Positions 63,961 to 64,000 of a stretch of DNA of 64,000 nt are shown one piece after another. The notes under the pieces were generated by a model. It worked only from the letters and a program-made list of their open reading frames with translations. It did no database searches and was not told where the DNA came from. The translations under genes were made by a program, and so were the position numbers. Positions within the stretch are counted from its first letter, which is position 1. Each line of letters starts with the position of its first letter. The DNA comes from Spongiihabitans sp963422685 (lineage in GTDB: Bacteria; Pseudomonadota; Gammaproteobacteria; Arenicellales; Poriferihabitantaceae). The stretch is taken from assembly GCA_963422685.1 (NCBI GenBank), contig OY730442.1, forward strand, positions 868,001 to 932,000, given 5' to 3'.

Positions 63961-64000
63961 CTTGCATATTCACTCTCATGCCAGGCTCTACCGGACCAGC

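Noticed and set aside
1..64000. tRNA, rRNA or riboswitch
   Set aside because: I looked for T-loop motifs such as GTTCGAATCC and for glycine or TPP riboswitch cores and saw none.

Overview
The window looks like chromosome of a gammaproteobacterium, probably marine or from another osmolyte-rich setting. The taxonomic signal is gene order: a YafS-type methyltransferase, rnhA and dnaQ in a row, and yciA, yciB and yciI close together, next to dapE. The metabolic signal is a set of genes for quaternary and N-methylated amines. This is inference; there is no rRNA or tRNA gene in the window.

Layout. 0-8.4 kb: a 211-bp insertion-sequence derivative, a lipoprotein with a barrel-like tail, glycerate 2-kinase, a CoA-binding protein plus O-acetylhomoserine sulfhydrylase (metY), a thioesterase, a deoxynucleoside kinase with an apparent ATA start, yciB and yciI. 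9.4-17.0 kb: a decayed Mu-like prophage. It keeps gpG, a truncated gpF, a Dam-type methylase, a probable Acb2/Tad1-like anti-defence protein, two duplicated families of small proteins, and inverted pairs of a 13-14-bp repeat at both ends that look like transposase-binding ends. 18-23.6 kb: dnaQ, rnhA, a methyltransferase, dapE, a FAD oxidase and a GntR regulator.

23.8-31.8 kb: an amine operon (FAD oxidoreductase, type III glutamine synthetase, glxB, glxC, glxD, two unknown proteins, pdxJ) read divergently from the GntR gene. 32.3-36.2 kb: a quaternary-amine ABC transporter with a fused double permease, an ATPase and an unknown membrane partner, but no binding protein. 36.4-39.3 kb: a ferredoxin-like protein and a hydantoinase/oxoprolinase.

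40.1-50.1 kb: a run of integron gene cassettes without an integrase (a CALIN), with seven attC-like sites in one orientation. Most cassette genes are broken by single-base indels or in-frame TAG codons; an HNH endonuclease is the clear intact one. IS5-, IS4- and IS427-like remnants sit among them. 50.8-56.0 kb: soxB-soxD-soxA-soxG, encoding heterotetrameric sarcosine oxidase or its paralogue N-methylglutamate dehydrogenase. 56-62.5 kb: a CnoX-like protein, an EamA exporter, a DUF3179 protein, a PQQ-dehydrogenase-like propeller protein, a dehydrocarnitine-cleavage-type BKACE enzyme, a frameshifted 3-hydroxyisobutyrate-dehydrogenase-like gene and a nuclease. 63-64 kb: a DUF4268 PD-(D/E)XK-like gene with an in-frame TGA.

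How the parts may work together (inference): the BKACE enzyme could turn dehydrocarnitine into glycine betaine, the transporter could import betaine-like compounds, and glnT + glxBCD + soxBDAG together match the parts list of the N-methylglutamate route for methylamine (GMAS, MgsABC, MgdABCD), split here by a 20-kb accessory region.
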